From: Chryseobacterium polytrichastri
GTDB lineage: Bacteria > Bacteroidota > Bacteroidia > Flavobacteriales > Weeksellaceae
NCBI RefSeq assembly: GCF_900142445.1
Contig: NZ_FRAV01000027.1
Location: 1-64,000, forward strand
Length of the DNA: 64,000 bases
Direction: 5' to 3'
Part shown: one piece after another, positions 46,195-54,561 of the stretch
Layout: each line of letters opens with the position of its first letter
How positions within the stretch are numbered: the stretch's first letter is position 1
Notes under the pieces: model-generated
What the model saw: only the letters and a program-made list of their open reading frames with translations
Database searches by the model: none
What the model was told of the DNA's origin: nothing
Translations under genes and position numbers: made by a program

Positions 46195-46593
46195 TAGAGC
46201 CTGTTTAAATTTCTAAATTTAATTTTTTGCATCACATTCAAATCTTTATCTAAATCATATTCTTTAAGGATTTTTTTTGATTTAAAAGACAATGTACTGA
46301 TGACCTATTTTTCTAACGCAAAGCTTTAGCTTCATTATGTATGTTTTCAGGGAGCAAAGGATAGAATCAACTTCGTTGATTCGTCGAAGCGTATGGATAG
46401 GCATACTGCTTCATCAGCGACGAAGTCGCATGACTTTGCTCACTTAGAATAAAGCAAAATTATTCATCAACTTTGCGTTAATCTTTTTAATCAAAAAATA
46501 ATTTCAAATATCATCTATTGAATATTGTTGATGAATATAAACAACTGATAACTAGATATAAAAAAATATTGAGTAAAATCTAAACAGGCTCTA
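46195..46593. mobile_element. MITE-like element with terminal inverted repeats
   Basis: TAGAGCCTGTTTAAATTT at the left end and its inverted match (AAAATCTAAACAGGCTCTA) at the right end bound 399 bases with no open frame. The interior holds palindromic pieces such as ATCAACTTCGTTGAT. If the ends are GAGCC and GGCTC, a TA dinucleotide flanks both sides, as in mariner/IS630-type elements; because the ends are palindromic this cannot be decided. It lies 52 bases after the adhesin gene. The remainder up to 46814 is AT-rich with no gene. Confidence 0.6.
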
Positions 46594-46814
46594 AAGTTAG
46601 AGTGAATATAATTCGATATTTTCAGACTTATATTATCGTTATTGCGGTTAGAAAATTTGAAAAAAGAAAGTCGAGATGATTTCATCTTAAAAGTTTGCTT
46701 TTTGGCTTTTAATGTTGTCCAGGCATATAAAAAAAGGTTTCCATTATCAATTATACGGAATCATAACCACTTATTATTAAGCTCTATATTTGTATTAGTT
46801 TAAATAAAATCCAC

Positions 46815-47327
46815 ATGATAAAATTAAAATTTCTAATTCCAATTATCTTCTTCATGATAATATCTTCTTGTAATAACGAAGGAACAAAACATAATATAAA
46901 ACTGATAGAAAAAACATCCATAAGAACTAATCTCACAGTTGACTCCTTTCCAGATTCACTTGTTATGGATAATTTTGATGTAGGATGTATGGTTTCTTAT
47001 TCTAAAAAAGATGCTAATGAGTATGAGAATATTTTTATGGAAGGAGCAGGAGTTCCATCTGAAATAGGTAAATCTCTTACTATTATGAAAATTGACAGGA
47101 CTTTACAGGTATTTCATTCCAATGATGAGAAAGATATGAAGAGTATAAATGAAAATCTATTTAAAACAAAATTGAGCAATAAGGATTATGAAGTGGAAGT
47201 AACCACACATCTTGGACAATCTTTTGAAGCATCAGATTCAACTGAACATTTTGGAACAATAAAAGTTACTAGAAAAAAGGATAAGTCTACAATCACTATT
47301 GATTTTAAAGGAGGAGTAGCTTGTTAA
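46815..47327 (+). CDS. Small putative lipoprotein
   Basis: A 170-residue exported protein with lipobox MIISSCNNEG. The mature part is charged (KLIEKTSIRTNLTVDSFPDS and LSNKDYEVEVTTHLGQSFEA) and ends in GGVAC. No family was recognised. It stands alone between the MITE-like element and the IS3 remnant. Coding character is good: signal peptide, even codon use and a full-length frame. Confidence 0.7.
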   Translation: MIKLKFLIPIIFFMIISSCNNEGTKHNIKLIEKTSIRTNLTVDSFPDSLVMDNFDVGCMVSYSKKDANEYENIFMEGAGVPSEIGKSLTIMKIDRTLQVFHSNDEKDMKSINENLFKTKLSNKDYEVEVTTHLGQSFEASDSTEHFGTIKVTRKKDKSTITIDFKGGVAC

Positions 47328-47467
47328 AGCTATTTTTCATTTCAAGTAGTTTTTATATATCTAAAAAGTAAATTTAAGAGCAAAAACTACTGAATTTAAA
47401 ATAAATTCATCATAGTTGTAAGCTATGAACGTTTAAAACGGTTTAATTATTCTTTATCTTTAAGAGT

Positions 47468-47862
47468 ATGAAAATATCAGAAAAAATTTAAGATCCAAAG
47501 TAGTATCTTTAAGTGAGCAGCGAGGCAATGTATCTTCGGTAGCTCAATAATTGGGAATCTGCAAAGAAAGTCTAGTCAATTGTAGAAAACTACACAAAGA
47601 AGGTAAACTTACAAAGAAAAAACAAGTTTCCTTTGATCCCATTAGAGAAGAGTTACTGAGACTTCGCAAGGAACTTGAAGAATCAAAAGCTTGAACGCGA
47701 CATCTTAAAAAAGGTGGCAGGCATATTCTACAAGAGAAAGGGGTAAGATATAAATTTATCAAAGAATACGCTAATATACTTCATGTCGGGAAGACGTGTG
47801 AGGGTGTTAAAAGTAAGCAGTAGCAGTTTCTATTATTGCAAGAAAAGAAAGCCCACTAAACG
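47468..47862 (+). pseudogene. IS3-family transposase remnant: orfA and start of orfB
   Basis: OrfA pieces are clear: VVSLSEQRGNVSSVAQ, a TAA, LGICKESLVNCRKLHKEGKL, TKKKQVSFDPIREELLRLRK, ELEESK, then after a frameshift LERDILKKVAGIFYKRKG (the leucine-zipper end of IS3 OrfA). OrfB begins YKFIKEYANILHVGKTC and, shifted, RVLKVSSSSFYYCKKRKPTKR, and then stops. The integrase core is absent. Several stops and shifts show that it is inactive. The complementary C-terminal part of an orfB lies 10.3 kb upstream in the same orientation. Confidence 0.8.
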
Positions 47863-47912
47863 AACATTTACACTCTATCTTTTTTAACTTTAATTCAATA
47901 AAAACAAAAAAA

Positions 47913-48296
47913 ATGGAAACAAAAATATCCAGAGTATCAGTCACAGAAAAAGCGCTTGAAGTTATTTGGGAGCTAGAGAAGAAATACGACGAACTCATGT
48001 TCTACCAAGCGGGAGGATGTTGTGAAGGAACTCAACCCCAATGCTTCGAAAAAGGAGGTTTTTTTCCAAGAATGAATGATGCTATGATAGGAACCATCAA
48101 CGGTCACGAATTCTGGATTGATCGCGATTTATTTGAGTACTGGAAATATTCTCACTTTACATTAGATGTTGTAGATGGTTTCGGACCGGGTGGATTTTCA
48201 TTAGAAACGCCTTTAGGAAAAACCTTTAAAGTAGAATATAAACTTTTCACCCCTGAAGAATTCGAAAACTTAGAACCTGTAAAACGCAGTGAATAA
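47913..48296 (+). CDS. DUF779 domain protein
   Basis: A 127-residue cytoplasmic protein of the DUF779 family, recognisable by MFYQAGGCCEGTQPQCF and DFFIDRDLFEYWKYS-like WIDRDLFEYWKYSHFTLDVV. Members are small, Cys-rich near the N terminus and usually encoded beside aldehyde dehydrogenases of the type found at 33175; the exact role is not known. Here the nearest such enzyme is 13 kb away, across the accessory region. The conserved cysteine pair suggests metal or redox function, which is inference. Confidence 0.85.
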   Translation: METKISRVSVTEKALEVIWELEKKYDELMFYQAGGCCEGTQPQCFEKGGFFPRMNDAMIGTINGHEFWIDRDLFEYWKYSHFTLDVVDGFGPGGFSLETPLGKTFKVEYKLFTPEEFENLEPVKRSE

Positions 48297-48381
48297 AAGT
48301 ATGATATATTGTATTGAAGAATCTGCGTTATCTGCAAAATCTGCGAGACAAAAAGACGATTCAAATTATTTATAATTAAAT

Positions 48382-48738
48382 CTCCCACAGATAAAGCAGA
48401 TGTTTGCGTTTAAATTATTTGTGGAAATTCGTGAAAAAAGATTCGTGTCATTCGTGTTTAATCTGGAAGACAAAAAATCTATGAAAATTTGTGGTTGAAA
48501 ATCTCTCCCGCAGATTTCACAGATAAACGCAGATGTTTGCGTTTAAATTGTTTGTGGAAATTCGTGAAGAAAGATTCGTGTCATTCGTGTTTAATCTGGA
48601 AGACAAAAAATCTATGAAAATTTGTGGTTGAAAATCTCTCCCGCAGATTTCACAGATAAACGCAAATGTTTGCGTTTAAATTATTTGTGGAAATTAGTGA
48701 AAGATATTCGTGTCATTTGTGTTTAAACTACAAAAAAA
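48382..48738. repeat. Three-copy array of a 120-135-base intergenic repeat
   Basis: Three units start at 48382, 48505 and 48638, each running CTCCCGCAG..GCAGATGTTTGCGTTTAAA..TTTGTGGAAATTCGTGAA..GATTCGTGTCATTCGTG..AATCTGGAAGAC..AAATTTGTGGTTGAAAAT; the third is cut short. Spacings are 123 and 133 bases. A short related piece precedes at 48318. No coding potential. Partial relatives exist near 171-205 and 4793-4830. Confidence 0.85.
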
Positions 48739-48770
48739 ATAGGACGTCAAAATTGTGTTTAAATAAAACA

Positions 48771-49970
48771 TCAAGTCTTGACAAACCGATTCACAAACAT
48801 CGAAGCTACAACCTGTCCAACCGCATTTAAAACCGTTGCCAAAGGATCAACCAATGTTCCGATAATCATTACAGCCGGAATCGCTTCCTGAGGCAATTTA
48901 TAAACAGAGATCATCAGCATTTCACCAATATATCCACCGTTGGGAATTCCTCCTGCAACGATACTTACAAAAACCGTAATTCCTAATGCTAACAGAAGAT
49001 TTGTCGGTTCAAAAAAATCTCTGCCGATAATTAAGAAGGCTACGTAAATTTTAATGATGGAAGACATGGAAGATCCATTCTTATGCAAAGTGGTTCCAAT
49101 AGGAATCACAAGATTCGCAATAGAACTTGGAACACCAATTTTTGATGCAGCCTGTAAGTTAGCAGGCATGGTGGCAAAGCTGCTGCAGGTACTTAACGCA
49201 GTTAAGCTTGGATAGATTGCATTTTTCCAGAAGCTCTTGATACCATTTTGTCCGTTTGCCATAAATGCATAGAGTGAGAAAAATACGAAGAAATAAACAA
49301 TTCCTGCGATATAATATAAGCCTAAAGGTTTCGCATAAAATCCAAAAAGCTGAGGTCCTAAAGTAGCTACCTGATAGGCAAAATAAGCACCCAACCCAAT
49401 TGGTGCGATTTTCATGATCAATAAAAGCAATTCTTTCATTACCTCATATCCGGAGGCAAGAAAAACTCTGAAGGGCTGCCCTTGTTCACCTGCTTTTCTT
49501 GCTGCAAATCCTGTCATAAAAGCAAAAATTAAGAGCGCCAACATATTTTGCCTTGAAAAAAGCTGGGTAAATTCTCCTACGGTAAAGAAACCTACAATTC
49601 TATTTCCCCAAGTGTCATTATTAGCTGCTTCTTCTACAATTTCCTTGCTTCCCGAAACTCCGGAAACAGGAAATAAATAAACAACACAGATGGTAAAAAT
49701 AGCCGCTGTTAAAATAAAGAATAGAAAGGTGAAAACCATGGTCAACATTATTTTTCCAAACTTAGACTGCTGTTCCAAAGAAGCAATAGAATTAGAAACG
49801 GCAAAAAAGACCAGCGGAACTACACTCACAAAAAGGAGATTAAGGAAAATATCTCCCAAAGGTTTTATATAATCTACAAAATGGGGTGCAATAATTCCGA
49901 TAATACTTCCAACAGTGATTCCGACGAGTAAAAATATAATTCCGGAGTAGTTTTTAAATACTTCTTTCAT
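48771..49970 (-). CDS. Dicarboxylate/amino acid:cation symporter
   Basis: A 399-residue inner-membrane secondary transporter of the DAACS (glutamate transporter GltP/DctA) family. About eight membrane segments are visible (YSGIIFLLVGITVGSIIGII, then IMLTMVFTFLFFILTAAIFT). Family motifs include the serine-rich hairpin region (STCSSFATMPANLQAA), VIPIGTTLHKNGSSMSSIIK, where most relatives have NMDG, and the late VDPLATVLNAVGQVVASMFV. It imports C4-dicarboxylates or acidic amino acids with protons or sodium. A TATCTTTG box (minus strand, 49984-49991) lies just upstream. Confidence 0.93.
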   Translation of the reverse strand: MKEVFKNYSGIIFLLVGITVGSIIGIIAPHFVDYIKPLGDIFLNLLFVSVVPLVFFAVSNSIASLEQQSKFGKIMLTMVFTFLFFILTAAIFTICVVYLFPVSGVSGSKEIVEEAANNDTWGNRIVGFFTVGEFTQLFSRQNMLALLIFAFMTGFAARKAGEQGQPFRVFLASGYEVMKELLLLIMKIAPIGLGAYFAYQVATLGPQLFGFYAKPLGLYYIAGIVYFFVFFSLYAFMANGQNGIKSFWKNAIYPSLTALSTCSSFATMPANLQAASKIGVPSSIANLVIPIGTTLHKNGSSMSSIIKIYVAFLIIGRDFFEPTNLLLALGITVFVSIVAGGIPNGGYIGEMLMISVYKLPQEAIPAVMIIGTLVDPLATVLNAVGQVVASMFVNRFVKT

Positions 49971-50063
49971 CCATGTTTTTTATCAAAGATAGTTTTATTT
50001 TTAACATCCTATTATTTTATTTTCAGGCATAAATTTGTTAAATTTGAGTAAATAATCGTTTTT

Positions 50064-50984
50064 ATGGCTTATATAGATTACTATAAAATTTTAGGCGTAG
50101 ATAAAAGCGCAACGCAGGATGATATTAAAAAAGCGTACCGAAAGCAGGCGAGAAAACTCCATCCTGATCTTAATCCCAACGACAAAGAAGCAGAGAGAAA
50201 ATTCAAAGAGCTGAATGAAGCCAATGAAGTTCTCAGTAATCCGGAAAATCGTACAAAGTATGATAAATATGGTGAACATTGGAAGCATGGTGAAGAATAC
50301 GAAAAAGCACAGCAACAGCAAAGACAGCAATCTCAAAGTCAGGGCGGACATTATGGAGGCAGATCTTCGGGTGCTGATTTTGGAGAAGGTGAAGATTTTT
50401 CAGACTTTTTCCAGGATATGTTTGGTGGAGCAGGTGGCGGTTTTGGCAAGAGCTCACGAGGAAGTGCTTCGGGAAAATTTAAAGGGCAGGATGTGCATGC
50501 AGAATTAAATTTAAATTTAAGAGATGCTGCAACAACGCATCCTCAGACTTTTGATATTAACGGCAAGAAAGTAAGAATTACCATTCCTGCGGGAGTATAT
50601 GACGGGCAACAAATTAAGCTGAAAGGTCACGGAAGCCCAGGATATAATGGAGGTCCGAATGGTGATCTGTATATTACTTTTAGCATCAATTCAGATCCTG
50701 ATTTTGAAAGAGTAGGAGATGATTTAAAAACCAAAGTTACTGTTGATTTGTATACTGCGGTTCTTGGCGGCGATGTACAGGTAAATACATTGGACGGAAG
50801 TGTTAACCTGAAGGTAAAACCTGAAACCCAAAGCGGAGTAACGGTAAGACTGAAAGGGAAAGGTTTTCCGGTGTATAAAAAAGAAGGACAGTTTGGAGAT
50901 TTATTTGTGACTTACGAAGTGAAGTTGCCGACAAATCTTACCGAGAAACAGAAAGAACTTTTCGAACAACTTAAAAACACCTAA
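50064..50984 (+). CDS. cbpA: DnaJ-like co-chaperone CbpA
   Basis: A 306-residue Hsp40. An N-terminal J domain (about 1-70) has His33-Pro34-Asp35 in [12 protein letters not shown], and is followed by a Gly/Gln-rich linker with [17 protein letters not shown]. The two-part C-terminal substrate-binding domain starts near residue 140 ([20 protein letters not shown]). No zinc finger is present, which separates it from DnaJ. It stimulates DnaK ATPase. A TAAATTTG box lies at 50039-50046. The next gene, three bases on, encodes the CbpM-type modulator. Confidence 0.93.
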   Translation: MAYIDYYKILGVDKSATQDDIKKAYRKQARKLHPDLNPNDKEAERKFKELNEANEVLSNPENRTKYDKYGEHWKHGEEYEKAQQQQRQQSQSQGGHYGGRSSGADFGEGEDFSDFFQDMFGGAGGGFGKSSRGSASGKFKGQDVHAELNLNLRDAATTHPQTFDINGKKVRITIPAGVYDGQQIKLKGHGSPGYNGGPNGDLYITFSINSDPDFERVGDDLKTKVTVDLYTAVLGGDVQVNTLDGSVNLKVKPETQSGVTVRLKGKGFPVYKKEGQFGDLFVTYEVKLPTNLTEKQKELFEQLKNT

Positions 50985-50987
50985 GTC

Positions 50988-51290
50988 ATGGATGAAAAAA
51001 TATCGCGAGAAGAACTCGTAAAAATATACAATATAGAGATTACTTTTTTTGATGAACTGGTAGATTCTGGTTTATTACACATTCAGACTGAAAATGAGAT
51101 TCGATATCTGATGTATGAAGATCTTCCAGTTTTTGAGAAATTTGCCAATTGGCATTATGATCTGGAGATTAATCTTCCGGGTTTAGAAGTCATTCATGAT
51201 ATGCTTCGTAAAATGGAAGATTTAAAACGCAAAAACCGTGAATTAATGATCAAACTTTCCGGAATAAGTGCCCATTATGAAGATATTTAA
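50988..51290 (+). CDS. cbpM: Chaperone modulator CbpM
   Basis: A 100-residue protein of the CbpM/MerR-like fold: ISREELVKIYNIEITFFDEL, then YLMYEDLPVFEKFANWHYDL and INLPGLEVIHDMLRKMEDL. CbpM binds the J domain of CbpA and inhibits it. The three-base gap to cbpA shows translational linkage and supports the name. Confidence 0.88.
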   Translation: MDEKISREELVKIYNIEITFFDELVDSGLLHIQTENEIRYLMYEDLPVFEKFANWHYDLEINLPGLEVIHDMLRKMEDLKRKNRELMIKLSGISAHYEDI

Positions 51291-51334
51291 TTTAGTTTTG
51301 TAAACTTTTAAAACAAATTAAATATTTCTAAGAA

Positions 51335-51862
51335 ATGGACGGAGATAAAATTATTAAGTTGGATGTAAACAGAAAGGATTTTGAGGAGATTTATTTCAGC
51401 GGTAATCAAGGAAGTTTATTTTTTTCACCAACTACTAAAAGTAAAACAATTTCTACAATTACCGTTGGATTGGTTTTATTAATCACGTTTTGTTTTAAAC
51501 ATAATCTAAATGAAGAAAGCTTCGGAGTTTTATATTTTGCGAGTTTTATTTTTCTTCTTTGTGCTGTTTATCTTTCCGTGAGTATCAACAAAGTTTCAAG
51601 ATGGAAAAAGCAGGTTAATGGATATTTAAAATCACTGGAAAATTCTAAGATGTATGAGATTAGATTCAATGATGAAATTTTTAACGTCAATCTTAATGGT
51701 CAGGAAGAACTAAGTAAGTGGGAAGATTTTAAATATTTTGAATCAAATAATGAATTTATTTCTTTGGAAGGAAAATTCAATTATATGTTTCCACGAAAAT
51801 CAATGAGTGAGAAAGATTATAGCTTATTGAAACAAGTACTTAAGAAAAATATTAAAGAATAA
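51335..51862 (+). CDS. YcxB-like membrane protein
   Basis: A 175-residue protein with two membrane helices (ISTITVGLVLLITFCF and FGVLYFASFIFLLCAVYLSV) and a C-terminal beta-rich cytoplasmic part (FNDEIFNVNLNGQEELSKWE and FNYMFPRKSMSEKDYSLLKQ) that resembles the YcxB domain. Function unknown. It lies 44 bases after cbpM, on the same strand, and ends at a bidirectional terminator. Confidence 0.75.
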   Translation: MDGDKIIKLDVNRKDFEEIYFSGNQGSLFFSPTTKSKTISTITVGLVLLITFCFKHNLNEESFGVLYFASFIFLLCAVYLSVSINKVSRWKKQVNGYLKSLENSKMYEIRFNDEIFNVNLNGQEELSKWEDFKYFESNNEFISLEGKFNYMFPRKSMSEKDYSLLKQVLKKNIKE

Positions 51863-51863
51863 A

Positions 51864-51898
51864 AAAATCAGAGTAAATGTTTACTCTGATTTTTGTTT
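51864..51898. terminator. Bidirectional terminator
   Basis: AAAATCAGAGTAAA and TTTACTCTGATTTT form a perfect 14-base stem with a two-base loop, flanked by A-rich and T-rich runs. It separates the converging YcxB-like and cysteine synthase genes. Confidence 0.85.
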
Positions 51899-51914
51899 TT
51901 ATGATGGAGATTGA

Positions 51915-52898
51915 TTAATCTAACCAACCCATTTCTTTCATCCATTCGTCGTTGTAGACTTTTCCTACATATCTTGAACCGTGATCGTGTAAAAGAACAA
52001 CAATTACATCATCTTTTGTAAACTGATCTTTCATCTGAATTAAAGAAGCAATCGCGCTTCCTGCAGAATATCCACAGAAAATTCCTTCTTCTTTAGCCAG
52101 TTTTCTAGCGTAGATCGCACCGTCTTTATCCGTTACTTTCTCAAAATGATCAATGATAGACATATCATAGTTTTCAGGAATGATATCTTCACCAATTCCT
52201 TCTGTGATATACGTGTAAGCATGGTCGTAATGAAGCTCACCCGTTTCGTGGAATTCTTTCAAAATAGAACCATATGTATCAACTCCAATTACTTTGATAT
52301 TAGGATTTTTCTCCTTGAAGAACATTCCGCAACCTGTAACAGTACCTCCGGTTCCGGCTCCAGCTACAAAGTGAGTTAATTGACCTTCAGTCTGTTCCCA
52401 AATTTCAGGAGCAGTAGACTCGTAATGAGCGGTTCTGTTCGATAAATTATCGTATTGGTTAACGTACCATCCGTTTTCTGTTTCAGTAGCCAATCTTTTA
52501 GAAACTGAATAATAAGAACGTGGATCTGTAGGTTTTACATCTGTAGGACAAACGATTACCTCAGCACCTACGGCACGAAGAATATCACATTTTTCTTTAG
52601 ACTGTTTAGAGTTGGTCACAAAAATACATTTGTAACCTTTGATGATTGCTGCAAGAGCCAACCCCATCCCTGTATTTCCAGAAGTCCCTTCAATAATGGT
52701 TCCTCCCGGTTTTAATCTTCCGTCTTTCTCTGCATCTTCAATCATTTTCAGAGCCATTCTGTCTTTCACCGAGTTCCCTGGGTTGAATGTCTCTACTTTT
52801 GCTAAAACTAATGCCGGGAAATCTTCTCCTAAAACTTTATTAAGCTTTACTAGTGGCGTATTTCCTATAGTTTCAAGAATGTTTTTTGCGTATTTCAT
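51915..52898 (-). CDS. PLP-dependent cysteine synthase family protein (CysM/CBS type)
   Basis: A 327-residue cytoplasmic fold-type II enzyme. The PLP lysine is Lys45 in NPGNSVKDRMALKMIEDA, the substrate loop is EGTSGNTGMGLA, and the phosphate loop is GAGTGGTVTGCG. Members make cysteine from O-acetylserine and sulfide or act as cystathionine beta-synthase; the C terminus (VLLHDHGSRYVGKVYNDEWM) is that of the CBS-like group in Bacteroidota. It has its own promoter at 52919-52947. Confidence 0.92.
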   Translation of the reverse strand: MKYAKNILETIGNTPLVKLNKVLGEDFPALVLAKVETFNPGNSVKDRMALKMIEDAEKDGRLKPGGTIIEGTSGNTGMGLALAAIIKGYKCIFVTNSKQSKEKCDILRAVGAEVIVCPTDVKPTDPRSYYSVSKRLATETENGWYVNQYDNLSNRTAHYESTAPEIWEQTEGQLTHFVAGAGTGGTVTGCGMFFKEKNPNIKVIGVDTYGSILKEFHETGELHYDHAYTYITEGIGEDIIPENYDMSIIDHFEKVTDKDGAIYARKLAKEEGIFCGYSAGSAIASLIQMKDQFTKDDVIVVLLHDHGSRYVGKVYNDEWMKEMGWLD

Positions 52899-52918
52899 AA
52901 TTGGTTTTATAAGCCGTG

Positions 52919-52947
52919 CAAAGATACAGCTTTCAAATAACTAACAA
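52919..52947 (-). promoter_or_regulatory. Predicted promoter of the cysteine synthase gene
   Basis: On the minus strand TTG at 52947-52945, an 18-base spacer and TATCTTTG at 52926-52919 match the Bacteroidota consensus, 20 bases before the ATG. Confidence 0.65.
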
Positions 52948-53067
52948 TTATGATTTGAGTATAATTAATCCGTGAATTATCAAATGTTAATAGTGAATTT
53001 TACAAACGAACTTGGAAAATTAATAAAGAAATTAATTGGCAACTCTTTATTGATTGTTTTTATTTTT

Positions 53068-53141
53068 TGAAGCTTTTTCCCGCTTTTCATTACAATCTTT
53101 TTTTCAAAAAAGGATTTTCACTACAATCGGGGCTAGGGTAT
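53068..53141. repeat. CCCGCTTT..GGGGCTAG repeat, copy 2
   Basis: TTGAAGCTTTTTCCCGCTTT through a T-run and A-run hairpin (TTTTTTTCAAAAAAGG) to CAATCGGGGCTAGGGTAT. It has the same order as 17331-17420. Confidence 0.6.
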
Positions 53142-53162
53142 TGGTCGTTGTCAGAGCTATTT

Positions 53163-53312
53163 GTCATTGCGAGGAGCACAGCGACGAAGCAATCTCAACT
53201 TAAAACAGAGTTTACTCTTAATATTCTTAACTCCTTAAACTCAAACTTAATGGTTCAAATTTCAACGATTAAATACTTTTAAGAGATTGCTTCACCTTCG
53301 GTTCGCAATGAC
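53163..53312. repeat. MITE-like GTCATTGCGA element, copy 2
   Basis: GTCATTGCGAGGAGCACAGC..GAAGCAATCTC at the left and GAGATTGCTTCACC..GGTTCGCAATGAC at the right are imperfect inverted repeats around about 85 bases of AT-rich DNA. An apparent open frame across it (53067-53282) is an artefact of the repeat. Confidence 0.7.
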
Positions 53313-53327
53313 TGTGTAGATTAAAAA

Positions 53328-54557
53328 TTAATTATACTTAATCGCTTTAACCGGAGAAATCTTGCTAATCAAATAACTTGGAATGATCAATGCCAATCCT
53401 GAAATAATCAAAATTCCCAATGAAATTGAAATAATAGCAATCGGATTTAAATCTACAGGAACAGTACTTACGTAATAATTTTCAGGATTCAGTTTAATGA
53501 TTCCAAAGAACTTTTGTAATAATATCAAACCAATTCCAATAACGTTTCCGTATAAAAGCCCGGGCACCATGATAATTAAAGTATAATTGATAAAAGTAGC
53601 GCGTATCTGAGAATTGCTTGCTCCCAACGTTTTAAGCAAACCAATAGAATTTGTTCTTTCAATGATCAAAATTAAAAGAACCATGATGATATTAATAACT
53701 ACTACAATCAACATAATCACGATGATCAACGCGATATTGGTATCAAAAATACTGATCCAGTCTGTTATTTGAGGGAATTTTTCTGTTGCTTTTTCTGCGT
53801 AGTTTTTGTAACCTATAAGACCTTCGATTTCAGGAAAATCACGGTCGATGTCATTTACGTTTTTTAGGAAAATATCAATTCCACCTATTTCATTAGGTTT
53901 CATATCCTGAATTTTTCTCACATGATTAATTCCGCCAATGACAAACTGTTCGTCAATCATTTTAATGTCAGTCTTGTAAATCCCGACCACTTCAAATTTT
54001 CTGTAAATAGGCTTTTGATCTGCTTTTGAAAAAATGGTGACAATGCTGTCTTTTAATTTTAAATGAAGATCATTGGCTATTTTCTGAGAAATTGTAACCC
54101 CATTATTGTATCCTACTTCGGTAATTTTTGGAGTTCTTCCAGCAACCAAGAATTTTTTAAATCGTAAACTGTCAAAATCTTTTCCAATTCCTTTAAAGAT
54201 TATTCCGGCAAAATTATGCTCGTTACGCATAATTCCTGTTACCATAGCGTATTTCTGAACTGATTCTACATCGGGAAGTTCTTTTATTTTAGGAATATCT
54301 AATCCCTGACTATCAAGAACTGAAGTGTTGTAGGAAGAGTTCGATCGTGTGGATTTTACCGTAATGTGCCCGTTGAAATCTGCTAATCTCTCTTTAATCG
54401 CTTTCTTCGAACCAAAACCTGTGGAAACCGTTATCAATGAAACGATAATTCCTAAAGCCACAGAAAGTCTGCCTATGAAGATGATAACCCTCGAAAGGTT
54501 ATTTTTGTTATCTTTGGAAAACGCTATTTTTCTAGAGAAATATAAAGGAAATTTCAA
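53328..54557 (-). CDS. FtsX-like ABC transporter permease (LolC/E type)
   Basis: An inner-membrane permease of about 409 residues. Membrane helices are visible near the N terminus (VIIFIGRLSVALGIIVSLIT) and three near the C terminus (NIALIIVIMLIVVVINIIMV, then YTLIIMVPGLLYGNVIGIGL and NPIAIISISLGILIISGLAL), with a large periplasmic domain between: the MacB/LolE pattern. It should work with an ATPase encoded elsewhere, perhaps releasing lipoproteins. A TTG at 54557 is chosen because LKFPLYFSRKIAFSKDNKNN looks like the family N terminus; the ATG at 54626 would overlap the divergent DUF1343 gene. Confidence 0.88.
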   Translation of the reverse strand: MKFPLYFSRKIAFSKDNKNNLSRVIIFIGRLSVALGIIVSLITVSTGFGSKKAIKERLADFNGHITVKSTRSNSSYNTSVLDSQGLDIPKIKELPDVESVQKYAMVTGIMRNEHNFAGIIFKGIGKDFDSLRFKKFLVAGRTPKITEVGYNNGVTISQKIANDLHLKLKDSIVTIFSKADQKPIYRKFEVVGIYKTDIKMIDEQFVIGGINHVRKIQDMKPNEIGGIDIFLKNVNDIDRDFPEIEGLIGYKNYAEKATEKFPQITDWISIFDTNIALIIVIMLIVVVINIIMVLLILIIERTNSIGLLKTLGASNSQIRATFINYTLIIMVPGLLYGNVIGIGLILLQKFFGIIKLNPENYYVSTVPVDLNPIAIISISLGILIISGLALIIPSYLISKISPVKAIKYN

Positions 54558-54561
54558 GCTT

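Noticed and set aside
48382-48738. CRISPR array
   Set aside because: Units are over 120 bases with no short direct-repeat/unique-spacer pattern, and no cas genes are nearby.
53067-53282. 71-codon forward frame
   Set aside because: It spans the two dispersed repeats at 53068-53141 and 53163-53312, and its translation is explained by repeat DNA.
54349-54561. Upstream extension of the DUF1343 gene to an ATG at 54349
   Set aside because: It would lie inside the conserved N-terminal part of the opposite permease gene and place the signal peptide internally.
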